22,643 bases of DNA from Darksidea phi (Eukaryota > Ascomycota > Dothideomycetes > Pleosporales > Lentitheciaceae), in assembly GCA_030770425.1 (NCBI GenBank), contig JASJFT010000385.1, positions 1-22,643 on the forward strand. The letters run 5' to 3'. Each line of letters starts with the position of its first letter. Within the stretch, counting starts at the first letter, position 1. The notes below the pieces were generated by a model. That model did no database searches, was not told the DNA's origin, and saw nothing but the letters and a program-made list of their open reading frames with translations. Made by a program: the position numbers and the translations under genes. Positions 1 to 8,066 of this stretch are shown in pieces.

Positions 1-46
1 CATATATATCTCACATCATCTAACTACCCCTGCGCCGCGTGGCGGT

Positions 47-86
<40 letters not shown>

Positions 87-96
87 CCGGGGGGGG
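47..96. repeat. 36-base G homopolymer with C6 and G8 tail
   Basis: G runs unbroken from 47 to 82, followed by six C and eight G. The G8 and C6 blocks can pair, and the G run could form a quadruplex. Length in an assembly is unreliable at such runs, so the exact count may be a sequencing artefact. The reading frames that cross it code only for poly-Pro or poly-Gly and are not genes. Confidence 0.9.
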
Positions 97-332
97 CGGT
101 TATTCGTAACGCAAACTCGACGGAAAACGCAGCGGCTTGTACGCGATACTTCGCACCTATAACGATAGGTTAGAGCGTTTAAATATATATTATTAGATAG
201 AGAAATACCTACGCTACTAAAGTAATCTAGTACTATAATGATAGCTAGTCGTGGTGTTACATAATAGATGAATAGGTGCTGAAGCTGACCCCGCCCGTAA
301 CGCAAACTTATACAAACTGGAACCATTTTTTC

Positions 333-442
333 TCAGACGCTCCGCGAATATATTTGGTCTACTTATGTAACCCCGCTCCTATTGGCTAGGTAGGGGTCCT
401 ATATTCTAATTGGCTAAAACTCGTAATTCGCGGAGCGTCTGA
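333..442. mobile_element. 110-bp TIR element (very short MITE)
   Basis: A perfect 17-bp terminal inverted repeat (TCAGACGCTCCGCGAAT) sits at 333-349 and, reverse-complemented, at 426-442. TTC lies on both flanks and may be a 3-bp target duplication. The 76-bp interior is AT-rich and has no coding potential. I do not recognise the family; the autonomous partner is not in the window. Confidence 0.7.
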
Positions 443-882
443 TTCATGAGATAAGCCGTTCCGTCAACTTCCAAAACTTCCTTGTCACGTGATGTTGGAT
501 CACTGACTAAGCACGGCTCGGCAGATCCGGCCGTGTCGGAGCTTGCCCCGCGCCCCTCCATTCCTGGGGTGGTAACAGTTAACGGCCCGACGTCCTTCCT
601 ATGGGCGGCTGCAAATGGGTGCCTTACCGTACCGGTAGTAGAGACGCTGCTGGTACCAAGCGTGAAGGCCGGAGCGGCGACTGCCCCCAGGGCTATGTTT
701 GGCGGCCACGGCGATGTGCTCAGCCTCTGAGACGGGACTGGGGTCGGCCGAACCAGACAAAAGCCGAGCAGCGACTATCGGGGTGTCGTCCGCGTGCCTA
801 TCCTCCTGCCCTCTAACTGGCGACGCCGCCCTATCCATGAACCATTGGAGACCCACTGTCACAAGGCATAGGTCTATCATGG
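443..882. other. No convincing gene
   Basis: The overlapping short frames here lack family resemblance. The stretch at about 484-510 (CACGTGATGTTGGATCACTG) resembles 2033-2060, where the same bases appear as TAATATTAGATCAG, a RIP-like G-to-A pattern. This suggests that the repeat unit around the composite element at 883 starts further upstream than the well-matched part. Confidence 0.5.
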
Positions 883-966
883 CATCTCGTCTAACATATC
901 TTATGCTGACAAGACATCCTCGAGTTCTACATTATAATTTTTTTTGCTAGAGAGTCTAGTACTTGC

Positions 967-1066
967 GTGGGGATGGCTGGGTGGCATGGCACCTGGCATG
1001 GCACCTGGCATGGAAACCTTGCTGCCTCGGCAGAAAGGCGTTCAGTTCGAACCCGGCTCCCCTCAC
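967..1066 (+). other. tRNA-like head with A-box and B-box (SINE-like)
   Basis: A 5' segment GTGGGGA pairs with the 3' segment ending CTCAC as an acceptor-like stem. It is followed at tRNA position 8 by TGGCTGGGTGG, one base from the consensus internal A box. Near the 3' end lies AGTTCGAACCC, close to the B box, and CTGCCTCGGCAG forms a perfect hairpin like a type II variable arm. The T stem pairs poorly and a 12-bp unit (GCACCTGGCATG) is repeated, so this is not a functional tRNA. It is best read as a tRNA-derived promoter of a mobile element. Confidence 0.4.
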
Positions 1067-1074
1067 AAGTAATC

Positions 1075-1192
1075 GGAAAATACCGCGCCAATTACGTCTT
1101 CGCGCCTTGTCCGAAGCTCCACTCCCATTCGAAGCCGATCATACCCTTTAGACCGGTGTATGGGAGTATGACGTGGTTAGCACGTCTTTGTG
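1075..1192 (+). repeat. Inverted-repeat arm, left, copy 1
   Basis: It reads as the reverse complement of 1431-1547 with roughly 75-80% match by eye; the inner part (GACCGG to CACGTCTTTGTG) matches best. The same arm at 2350-2470 belongs to copy 2. Confidence 0.75.
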
Positions 1193-1430
1193 TTGAATCA
1201 AACACGAGAACATCGATTCAAACATCGAGTCAAACATCGAGTCAACCACGAGCTTATCCGGTCAAACATCCAGTCAAACATCGAGCTTATCCGGTCAAAC
1301 ATCGAGTCAACCACGAGCTTATCCGGTCAACCACGAGCTTATCCGGTCAACCTCGAGCTTATCCGGTCAAACATCGAGCTTATCCGATCAAACATCCAGT
1401 CAACCACGAGCTTATCCAGTCAAACATCGT
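1193..1430. repeat. Tandem array of short GTCAAACATC / CACGAGCTTATCCG modules
   Basis: The array is a mosaic of two modules, GTCAAACATCGAG and CAACCACGAGCTTATCCG, in irregular order between the inverted arms. Frames through it give repeats such as KHRVNHELIRS on the plus strand. These are by-products of the array, not a gene. Confidence 0.8.
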
Positions 1431-1547
1431 CACAAAGACGTGCTAACCCCGTCATACTGCGTTATACCGGTCTAAAGGGGATAATCTGTTTTGAATGGTA
1501 GTGGAGTACGGGTATGGCTCGGAGATATAATTGGGGCGTTATTTTTG
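1431..1547 (-). repeat. Inverted-repeat arm, right, copy 1
   Basis: It is the partner of 1075-1192. Pairing of the two arms would give a hairpin with the tandem array in the loop. Confidence 0.75.
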
Positions 1548-2124
1548 TAGGTACTTTGTAAAAATGTATAAGGGGGTACTATAAACAGGCGAGCCCGAGA
1601 GTTTACCCGAGCGCTGTCAGGTGAGCGGGATAGCGCACCTGATGGCCAGGCGTCTAGTCAACGCGCTGGTTGATATATACTATTCTACGCCCGGATAACC
1701 TAGTTTCTAGGTTATTCGTAGCCTTTTGCGGTTGTCCTGGTTCAGTGGCGTAGAGCTGGATCCTGACAGTTAAGATCAAGTCAACGAATTCTATTACTAG
1801 AATAACTACTTAGGAAAAGATTTAATCTTGTTCGTAAGCGTTAGGTAAAACTGAGAGATTAACTACAAAGAATTAAAATAGAAAGTCTAGGAGATCCTTT
1901 ACTTTCTTATACCTTCGTAGCTTCCTGGTAATCCGTTCTGCTCTGTTGAGCCCTCGCGCCGATCAGAACTAATCAGAAGTTCTACTCTGTCTTGCTCTGT
2001 CTTCTCGGCAGACAGACCACACAGATCAGTATCACGTAATATTAGATCAGTGACTAAGCCGTGGTCTTGGCTTTTGGCTACCTTGGGATGCCCCGCATCC
2101 TGTAGTTCGCGTAGGGTTGTAACA
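1548..2124. other. AT-rich spacer without a gene
   Basis: No ORF is worth reporting. A small hairpin GATAACCTAG-TTT-CTAGGTTAT lies near 1692-1716, and TGGTTCAGTGG near 1738 matches the tRNA A-box consensus but has no B box downstream. The region could be remnant transposon or LTR sequence; I cannot assign it. Confidence 0.4.
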
Positions 2125-2208
2125 CATCTCGTCTAACATGTCTTATACTAACAAGACATCATCGAGTTCTAGTTTATAATTTTTTTTGCTAGAGAGTCTA
2201 GTACTTGC

Positions 2209-2340
2209 GTGGGGATGGCTGGGTGGCTGGGTGGCTGGGTGGCTGGGTGGCTGGGTGGCATAGCACCTGGTATGGCACCTGGCATGGAAACCTTGCTGCC
2301 TCGGCAGAAAGGCGTTCAGTTCGAACCCGGCTCCCCCCAC
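2209..2340 (+). other. tRNA-like head, copy 2, with 8-bp expansion
   Basis: It begins GTGGGGA and ends CCCCCAC, which pair better than in copy 1. The A-box region TGGCTGGGTGG is inside the GCTGGGTG tandem, while the B-box-like GTTCGAACCC and the CTGCCTCGGCAG hairpin are unchanged from copy 1. Confidence 0.4.
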
Positions 2341-2349
2341 AAGAAATCT

Positions 2350-2470
2350 AAAAATACCGCGCCAAATCCATCTCGCGCCTCATCCGTTGCTCCACTCCGG
2401 CTCGAAGCCGATCATACCATTTCAGATCGGGGTATGTGAGGATGGTAAGCTGGGTAAGCCCGTCTTTGTG
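2350..2470 (+). repeat. Inverted-repeat arm, left, copy 2
   Basis: It is the reverse complement of 2632-2753 at about 80% by eye, including CGAAGCCGATCATACC and GGGTAAGCCCG blocks. It is homologous to 1075-1192. Confidence 0.75.
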
Positions 2471-2514
2471 TTTCGGGTCGAGCGCGGGCTTACCGGGTCA
2501 AACACGGGCTTATC

Positions 2515-2637
2515 GGGTCAAACGTCGAGCCAACCAACAACAAGCTTAGCCAATCGGGTCAAACGTCGAGCCAACCAACAACAAGCTTAGCCAAGCGAGT
2601 CAAACATCGAGCCAACCAACAACAAGCTGCCAATCAA
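2515..2637. repeat. 41-bp tandem repeat, three copies
   Basis: Units start at 2515, 2556 and 2597 (GGGTCAAACGTCGAGCC at the head of each). They form the loop array of fold-back copy 2. Confidence 0.85.
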
Positions 2638-2753
2638 AGTCGGGCTTACCCAACTCGTTGTCCTCACATATTCCGGTCTGAAGGGTATGATCGGCTTCAG
2701 GCTGGCTTGGAGTTACGGATAGGGCGCGAGAGTAGAATTGGCGCAGTATTTTT
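2632..2753 (-). repeat. Inverted-repeat arm, right, copy 2
   Basis: It is the partner of 2350-2470. Confidence 0.75.
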
Positions 2754-2813
2754 GTGGATGCTTTGTGAAAATGTACAATAAATAGTTGGATAAATACAGG
2801 AGTTACTTTTTTT

Positions 2814-3234
2814 TTAGATGCGACCCGTCCCTGCCCCAGCTATACTAAAGCCCCAACCATTATATGTCGGTCCTCCGCCGCCCTAAAAGACGGGTCTACG
2901 TCGATTCTCGGAGGTGCAGCTGGTCTGCCCGTCGGTTGAAATGAATTGGTTGCCGACTGGCGTGGTAGCTGTGGTTGCGACGGAGGACTTGGTCCAAATT
3001 GTCCGAGTAGGGCTGCGCTCATGTCATCCCCAGAGACAGGTCCGAGTGAGGATCCTGGTTGCGCTCGACTGGACTGATCTTGCTGACTGAACGTGTTGCT
3101 GACGCTGGCGCTTGGCATGAGACCCAAACGTTGTTCTCAAGGACGTATTTCCCGTCTGTGGTGTACCATTTTCCGTCGGCGGCAAGGAACGTCTTCGAAG
3201 GGTCTGGTTGGGACATGGCTCTTGGTGTCAGCAT
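2814..3234 (-). pseudogene. Frameshifted W/Y-motif small protein gene (paralogue of 12000-12449)
   Basis: The minus-strand frame starting at ATG 3234 (or 3216) encodes a short aromatic domain containing GKWYTTDGKYVLENNVWVS. This matches GTWWSDDRMYYRSGDQWVL of the intact 149-aa gene in spacing of W, Y and W. At about 3113-3127 the frame is lost and continues in a second frame through a Gln/Ser/Pro-rich linker to FRAAEDRHI, the counterpart of FRAAASEDRMI. Near 2850-2865 a further shift is needed to reach WGFSIAG, the counterpart of WGFVQAW, and a TAA at 2814. No short intron explains either break. The function of the family is unknown to me. It lies upstream of, and divergent from, a truncated copy of the ATP-grasp-like gene. 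Confidence 0.55.
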
Positions 3235-3366
3235 CTAAGACTCTGGAGAAATGGAAGAAAATGCGACTGAAAAACATACTACAATCACAGAGTCGTGCGC
3301 CGCACCCTGCTGAAACAATCCTGGCGCCAACCAGTTCGCCTAAGCTAAACGCCATGTTCCTGGCAA

Positions 3367-3510
3367 GGGAGGCCGGCCATGAGACCGACCGCGGCCAAGA
3401 TGCTTGTTCGACAAGGGAGGCCGGCCATGAGACTGACCGCGGCCAAGATGCTTGTTCGACAAGGGAGGCCGGCCATGAGACCGACCGCGGCCAAGATGCT
3501 TGTTCGACAA
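3367..3510. repeat. 48-bp tandem repeat, three copies
   Basis: Units start at 3367, 3415 and 3463 and are almost identical. Because 48 is a multiple of three, every frame on both strands stays open and shows a 16-residue repeat, for example AGHETDRGQDACST on the plus strand. This explains the several long overlapping frames at 3093-3693. I see no independent evidence that any is a gene. 3511-3833 holds nothing else recognisable. Confidence 0.9.
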
Positions 3511-3833
3511 GGGGGGTGGGCGGGTCCAAACGTCGCCGAACCCAAGGGCAGCCGGCCATGAGCGTGGGCAGTCGCCAGCAGGCACGACGGCATGGCAAGG
3601 CTGTTGACTGACGGAGGGCGGGGCTAGAAGCTGAAGCCAGGTTTGTTTGCAACTACGGTTCAGCAGTGCCGCCGTGGTGGGCTGCTGCATCACGGCGGCA
3701 TTCTGTGCTTTGGGTCAGTCGTGTCCTCTCGTCTGAGTAGTCTGCTCGGCGACTACTTACGGGCAAATAGTCTGGGGGGCAGTGGTGGTCTGCGGGCCGT
3801 CATCCTTCTGGCACTCGGTCGACTTGTAGCTGG

Positions 3834-4044
3834 CGAAGACTGAGAGTCTGTCATAGAGGTCATGCTCAGGCTCAGCATGCCGGGCATGCGTGCTCGCAAT
3901 CAACTGTGGTGGGGGGTGCTGAGTATGTGCCCGCGCACGGACGATGCTGCCAAGCCTCCCCCCACCGCCATGGATCAAGGCCTTCGACGCCATCTCTCGA
4001 GAGCACTCAGCGGCCCGTTGCTCATCCTATCTTCTCTCATATAA
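3834..4044 (+). pseudogene. Truncated 5' copy of the ATP-grasp-like gene
   Basis: DNA from CGAAGACTGAGAG at 3834 matches 13458 onward. Here ATG at 3862 opens a 60-codon frame whose segment LSMCPRTDDAAKPPPT matches MCPGTDDAAKPPPT at the start of the large gene at 13753. The similarity decays after about 4030, and the frame ends at TAA. This copy keeps a 54-bp segment between CTCAGCATG and CTGAGTATG that is deleted at the other locus, and it lacks the MITE found there, so it preserves the pre-insertion layout. It lies about 630 bp from the W/Y-motif pseudogene, in the same divergent order as the intact pair. Confidence 0.6.
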
Positions 4045-4095
4045 ACTTTGTCTGTACGGTCAATCGCGCTAGCAGCCCGTTCATGGGAGGGGTAA

Positions 4096-4411
4096 ATCGT
4101 CTTCACTACCTTCGCCGAGTGTCGGTTGCTGCTCATCTCGCGCTTCGTAGCCGGAATATCGTCCAAGGCGAGGTAGCTCGAAGACGTCCGCGGCAACACC
4201 GTTAGAGTATGTAAGTGAACCGAGCCTAGCGTAGCTACAAGCTAACCACCGTTCCCGACAGAACGAAACAGCGAACAACTACCTCCGCCTTGCAATCGCA
4301 GAGTCTCCGTTAGAAAGGCCCGCTAGCGCCCACCGGCGCCGATTCCTAGACCTGGCAGCAGCCGAGAGCTCGTCTCGGCTCGTTGAAGAGGAACGCAACA
4401 GGGGGATATGA
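4096..4411 (+). pseudogene. Two-exon gene relic with in-frame stops
   Basis: A textbook intron is visible at 4207-4261: GTATGTAAGT donor, GCTAAC branch point, ACAG acceptor, 55 nt. Exon B (4262-4411) encodes 49 protein-like residues (ANNYLRLAIAESPLERP and LDLAAAES segments) ending in TGA. The matching upstream frame (4096-4206) reads FAECRLLLISRFVAGISSKAR, then TAG at 4174-4176, then LEDVRGNTVR into the splice site; TAA at 4093-4095 closes it upstream. Both stops fit C-to-T changes of CAG and CAA. I do not recognise the protein. A minus-strand frame over 3975-4199 also looks protein-like, but the plus-strand splice signals argue against it. Confidence 0.4.
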
Positions 4412-4560
4412 GACTGAGCTGAGTGCGGCCGCCCTGGAAATTGGAGCCTGCGCTCCCGCAGGTGGGTTGAGCGTCACCAGCGAAAGACCGTCATTAGTTT
4501 AATGATGCTGAATTGGCCAACGCCAAAGCTGCCGCGGTCACATCCAATGGATGAGAGAAG

Positions 4561-4833
4561 TTAGGCACCATCCGTCCCGTCAACGAGTTTAATATTGTGC
4601 TTGCGCAACTCGATAGCTTCTGCGTGATCAAGCCGTTCGTCCATCTGAATCTGAAGCATTTGTGCCCAGTTTCTGCCATCTTTGTTAGTTCTCTCTGCAA
4701 AAACTCCCTCGAGATCAGGGATGGCGGTCTACGGACATTGCCCACCGATAGAATCCAAGGTATGCTCGGTGTTGGGTACCTTCTCGTTCCTCTGCACGGC
4801 TGGAATTGACCGGGGCCGAGTGCCGCTATCTTT
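4561..4833 (-). pseudogene. Degraded coding segment, unknown protein
   Basis: The minus frame ending at TAA 4561-4563 reads FAERTNKDGRNWAQMLQIQ and MDERLDHAEAIELRKHNIK, an amphipathic, protein-like composition. It is open to TAG at 4729-4731, which could be either a RIP stop (CAG to TAG) or the end of an intron (CCGTAG). The same frame continues open above it to TAG at 4834-4836. No start codon or full domain is visible. The rest of 4412-5113 contains no gene I can support. Confidence 0.3.
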
Positions 4834-5113
4834 CTACGTTGCGAATCATCTAGGCGTTGCTGGCCAAGGCATATTTCTCTTCAACCAATAGAATTTCTCC
4901 GTCTCCCATTCTTCATGTGCCCAAAACGGCCTTACTTGAACTCCCCGGCTTTAGATACGAGAGAGATTGATTACTAGTATGCTCGTATCGTTTCTTTATT
5001 TGTAACCTATAAACCTATCCTTCCCGAAAGCTTCCAAGGCTATCTATCATGAGTGTTTTTCTACCCGGCTCTGATATTGCACTGTACTACCGCAAGCCTC
5101 TTCTGCGTCGTGA

Positions 5114-7033
5114 CTACTCATCCTGTGCTACACTTGTTGACGAGTCTAAACCGCATAACCATGAATGTACACGCGATAAAGATTTAGGCCTGTCCTCAGA
5201 ACAGACTCTATTATTCCAGCTTTTGTCTTCTTTGTCCGAGGCAAACATGTTGAACCATTTGTGCTTCCATATATCTCTTTCGTTCCATGCATGCCCCTCA
5301 AAGCGCAGCCAGCCAAGGATACTGCGCGTTGCGTTTTTGGAGACGACCTCTTTCTCGCGATCCAACGCTTTGTAAACGACGGGAATTTGTCGAGCGCTGA
5401 GCTCTTCTTGTGTAGGTGAGCGACTTCGAGGGATATGCACATCTGCCTCCCCAGCCGATTGGAATTCTAACTTATCGTTGGTACAGTCCCAGAAGAAGCC
5501 ACGGTATTGAAGCCCATGAGCTTCGCCGCACTTGGCATGGACCCGTACTTCTATATCGACATCGTCAAGGGGAGTTGCGCCGAATGGTTTCCACTGACAG
5601 ACCGGAACCCGAGTGTGGTAGTTTGTTTGAGAGAGGAAGAGAATCCGACACTCGTCCGCACGCGCTATATATCCATCTACCACAAGAGGGTGTAATACAG
5701 GTTGCTGTATGAATGACTGGACTGTTCCCGACCAAATAGCTGCATGAAGCTCCGTCGGTATTAGCCCATACCGAACATCCTGTAAAAGTTTCTTCTGTAG
5801 GCCAAGAATCGTGCAGCCAAGCCAGAGGTATGCAACCTTAGGTGCGCGTTCCATACACATGCGCCCAAGAATGTATGCATTACCACCGGTCCCGGTCAAA
5901 TAGTCAATTGCAGCTAAAGCTCCTTGGAGCCATGGGGTAACGGCGTTACATTCTATACTAGGCTCGTAGAAGATACCGAGCAACATAGGACGTATACCTC
6001 TGGTATTACAGCTTAAGGTGAGAAGTTTGTCGAGGTGATGGCCCTGGTGTATCCAGTCATGATGCAATTGGCCATTATAGCGAGTAAATGGAGGGTCTGG
6101 TGATTGATTCCGGCTGCTAACCAGAGGTGATTGATTCCGGCTGCTAACCAGAGGTGATCGATTCCGGTTGCTAACCAGAGGATTTGGCAGTTGCAGTGTC
6201 CGTTCGTAGCCCATGGATGGAAACAGAAGGACGGCGGCCAGTGCAGCATGGCTCTGGTCGATGATATTATGATATTCGCAGAATCTGTTCAGATAGCTGC
6301 AGGCGTCCGAGAATGACGGCGTCATATGCGGGGAAGGTGATACACTCATTCCTCGCTGTAGAACAACGAATTGCGACTCCGACTGGAGACGGATTGACCA
6401 AGGTGATAGGAATGAGTCCTGCTCCAAGGCCATAGTTGCTTGCCAGCCCTGGCCTGGTGCTAGAACGGCTGCCCACCATCGAGTCTCTTCTGGATTCACG
6501 TTACCGACGTCTATGTTGATCGCTTTCTGGTGATGACTAGTTGTAGCGTTAGCGTCCTGGTATGTCGCTTGACAATCGGTGTATCTTAGGGAGCAGGGCC
6601 CGGGTATGATCTCTGTCCAGCGAGCTGATAGAATATATGCCCACGCTAATATAAGAACAGCGAGATAATTCTCATCGCGAGCAAATGCGTAGCTCGTATC
6701 GCACTGAGCCGTCTCTGATATCGATAGTAAAACCGGGTCCTCTAGAGTGACATCGATCTGCACCGGTTGCCGAAATGTCGGCAAACCATGGTTGCATGCT
6801 CCTGCGGATCCCCAGACGGATAAGCCGGTGGCGAAAACCTGGCCGTTGTCATGCTTCAGGCTTAAGTTGCGTGGAAAGAACGGATGCTGAGAAAACGCGT
6901 CCTGAGCTCTGAGGCAATAGGCGGGAAGCTGGGAGTCTTTGGTGACATGCAAATAAAGCCGGCCCCATGTTCTAAAGCTTGCCTCGTAGACAGAGCGGAA
7001 CTGCTCGTCACTTATTCGGATTGCGTCATCCAT
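5114..7033 (-). CDS. Fungal-specific uncharacterised protein (WAYILSARW family), 639 aa
   Basis: This is a single-exon frame of 639 codons from ATG at 7033. An in-frame ATG at 7195 would add 54 residues, but the family-like sequence (MDDAIRIS...) starts at 7033 and the added part contains a 23-bp direct repeat, so I prefer 7033. Residues 122-144 contain NYLAVLILAWAYILSARWTE, a motif I associate with large uncharacterised ascomycete proteins that some annotations carry under meaningless transferred names. Hydrophobic patches at 257-275 and 400-450 do not form clear transmembrane helices, and no signal peptide is seen. Residues 286-312 are three 9-residue repeats (PLVSSRNQS type). The gene faces away from the kinase-like gene at 7260 across 226 bp, so the two may share regulation. 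Function is unknown; the length and intactness in a degraded region argue for selection. Confidence 0.75.
   Translation of the reverse strand: MDDAIRISDEQFRSVYEASFRTWGRLYLHVTKDSQLPAYCLRAQDAFSQHPFFPRNLSLKHDNGQVFATGLSVWGSAGACNHGLPTFRQPVQIDVTLEDPVLLSISETAQCDTSYAFARDENYLAVLILAWAYILSARWTEIIPGPCSLRYTDCQATYQDANATTSHHQKAINIDVGNVNPEETRWWAAVLAPGQGWQATMALEQDSFLSPWSIRLQSESQFVVLQRGMSVSPSPHMTPSFSDACSYLNRFCEYHNIIDQSHAALAAVLLFPSMGYERTLQLPNPLVSNRNRSPLVSSRNQSPLVSSRNQSPDPPFTRYNGQLHHDWIHQGHHLDKLLTLSCNTRGIRPMLLGIFYEPSIECNAVTPWLQGALAAIDYLTGTGGNAYILGRMCMERAPKVAYLWLGCTILGLQKKLLQDVRYGLIPTELHAAIWSGTVQSFIQQPVLHPLVVDGYIARADECRILFLSQTNYHTRVPVCQWKPFGATPLDDVDIEVRVHAKCGEAHGLQYRGFFWDCTNDKLEFQSAGEADVHIPRSRSPTQEELSARQIPVVYKALDREKEVVSKNATRSILGWLRFEGHAWNERDIWKHKWFNMFASDKEDKSWNNRVCSEDRPKSLSRVHSWLCGLDSSTSVAQDE
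6100..6180. repeat. 27-bp tandem repeat, three copies, in frame
   Basis: TGATTGATTCCGGCTGCTAA-type units of 27 bp occur three times inside the 639-aa gene and add nine residues each (LVSSRNQSP). The third unit differs at two bases. In-frame length variation is expected among strains. Confidence 0.9.
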
Positions 7034-7259
7034 GTTCGAGTAAGGAAACGTAGTGTGTTCGAGTAAGGAAACGCAGTGTAGTTTGTGGATGGAAATACAG
7101 AAGTCGGGTGATGGTTGATGGTACAGCCTCACGCTAGTTATATAATCATGCCGAACAACAACCGATGAAGGCGATACTGTTCCAGCCGTTAACATTCACT
7201 CTTTGTACAGTCTATCCCGCACTTCATACACCTACAGCAAGGAAGCGTACACAGCAATT
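7034..7259. promoter_or_regulatory. Shared divergent promoter region
   Basis: 226 bp separate the start codons of the 639-aa gene (minus) and the kinase-like gene (plus). Next to the minus-strand start lie two 23-bp direct repeats (GTTCGAGTAAGGAAACGTAG type) at 7034-7056 and 7057-7079. TATATAATC at 7139-7147 is the only TATA-like stretch. Shared regulation is inference from layout. Confidence 0.4.
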
Positions 7260-8066
7260 ATGCCAGACTTTAACATATCCACGTGTCCTGATATTCGCTC
7301 TAAGAGGGATTTGACGTTTCTCGCCGAAGTTGAGGAGTACGAAACAGGAAAATTCCTCCGCTCAAGCTTTGCCTACATCGACAAAGATGATGACACTGCC
7401 TGGTTTGGCGAGGTACCTGGAATCCGAAAGTACGACTTGACAGTTGAGATTCTCAAACGCGAGCTGCGAAAGATTCCCGATGAGAAGATCTACCCGCTTT
7501 ACGACGAAAGGATGTCTGTCGTCGACCAAATCGAGCAGCAGAACTATTACATCAAACGACCCAAAGTCTGGTGCGCGGGGAATGAGTACGAGCTGAAACT
7601 CGTCCCGCGTATGCTTTTCGAAGAAGCCGAGATGCTCGAATTTTTAGATCAACATCGCCACCCGAACATCATTAGGTACTATGGCTGTACCGTCAAACGT
7701 GGGCGTATTACCGGACTTGCTCTCAGAAAGTACGACATCATGTTGCAATATCGATATCATCTGGATGTCGCGGTTTGCATGGACGGCATACGCGCTGGTG
7801 TTAAGCACCTCCATTCCCTAGGACTCGCACACAACGACCTCAATCCCACCAACATTGCCCTAGATGCCGAGGATAATCCAATTATTCTTGACTTTGGGTC
7901 ATGTAAGAAGTTTGGCGAAGAACTTATTTCAGCAGGCACGCCTGGCTGGATCGATGAGGATTACACCACATCCGCGCAGCAGCATGACATTATCGCCATG
8001 GGTAAGATCGAAGCATGGCTCAGAGAAGAGAATCAGAAAAGACGTTCGGATGACATCAGAGAATGA
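7260..8066 (+). CDS. Protein-kinase-like protein, 268 aa
   Basis: The start is ATG 7260; the open frame reaches 7203, but only through a TTG. Kinase landmarks occur in order: ELKLVP with Lys113 as a candidate beta-3 lysine, EEAEMLEFL as the alpha-C helix, HPNIIRYYG at 134-142, the catalytic loop HNDLNPTNIAL at 191-201 (Asp193, Asn198), DFGSCKKFG at 211-219, and GTPGW at 226-230 in the activation segment. HND replaces the usual HRD, the glycine loop is not obvious, and little of the C-lobe after subdomain IX remains, so it is a minimal or atypical kinase. Fungal genomes carry many such small kinase-like proteins. Catalytic residues Lys, Asp, Asn and DFG Asp are all present, so activity is possible. 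Substrate unknown. Confidence 0.8.
   Translation: MPDFNISTCPDIRSKRDLTFLAEVEEYETGKFLRSSFAYIDKDDDTAWFGEVPGIRKYDLTVEILKRELRKIPDEKIYPLYDERMSVVDQIEQQNYYIKRPKVWCAGNEYELKLVPRMLFEEAEMLEFLDQHRHPNIIRYYGCTVKRGRITGLALRKYDIMLQYRYHLDVAVCMDGIRAGVKHLHSLGLAHNDLNPTNIALDAEDNPIILDFGSCKKFGEELISAGTPGWIDEDYTTSAQQHDIIAMGKIEAWLREENQKRRSDDIRE

Larger units (their letters stand above)
883..1547. mobile_element. Composite fold-back element with tRNA-like head, copy 1
   Basis: The stretch matches 2125-2753 through a shared leader (about 84 bp including an AATTTTTTTTGC run), a tRNA-like head (967-1066), a left arm (1075-1192), a variable tandem array, and a right arm (1431-1547) that is the reverse complement of the left. 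No ORF with a recognisable product lies inside. The two copies differ in head and array by expansion of different short units. A pol III-type head followed by a non-coding body suggests a tRNA-derived SINE fused to a fold-back. No clear target duplication was found, so the ends are approximate. Confidence 0.6.
2125..2753. mobile_element. Composite fold-back element with tRNA-like head, copy 2
   Basis: It has the same order as copy 1: shared leader, tRNA-like head at 2209-2340, left arm 2350-2470, tandem array, and right arm 2632-2753. The head carries five copies of the 8-bp unit GCTGGGTG (2215-2260), exactly over the A box, where copy 1 has a single unit. The inner array uses a 41-bp unit instead of the shorter modules of copy 1, so head and array evolve by separate expansions while the arms stay recognisable. 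Confidence 0.6.

Noticed and set aside
24..326. Minus-strand 100-codon frame
   Set aside because: It consists largely of poly-Pro/Ala from the G homopolymer plus AT-rich junk; no motif or support.
482..950. Overlapping 70-90-codon frames on both strands
   Set aside because: Mutually exclusive frames with no domain and no splice signals; likely chance frames in GC-rich DNA.
963..1501. 159- and 103-codon plus-strand frames
   Set aside because: They run through the tRNA-like head, the inverted arm and the tandem array; the repeats explain the openness.
1738..1760. Possible tRNA (TGGTTCAGTGG matches the A box)
   Set aside because: No B box or acceptor pairing downstream.
3093..3693. Frames of 117-172 codons on both strands
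   Set aside because: A 48-bp tandem repeat keeps all frames open; one frame also overlaps the better supported W/Y-motif pseudogene.
7203..7259. Upstream extension of the kinase-like gene
   Set aside because: The frame begins with TTG; eukaryotic start context favours ATG 7260.
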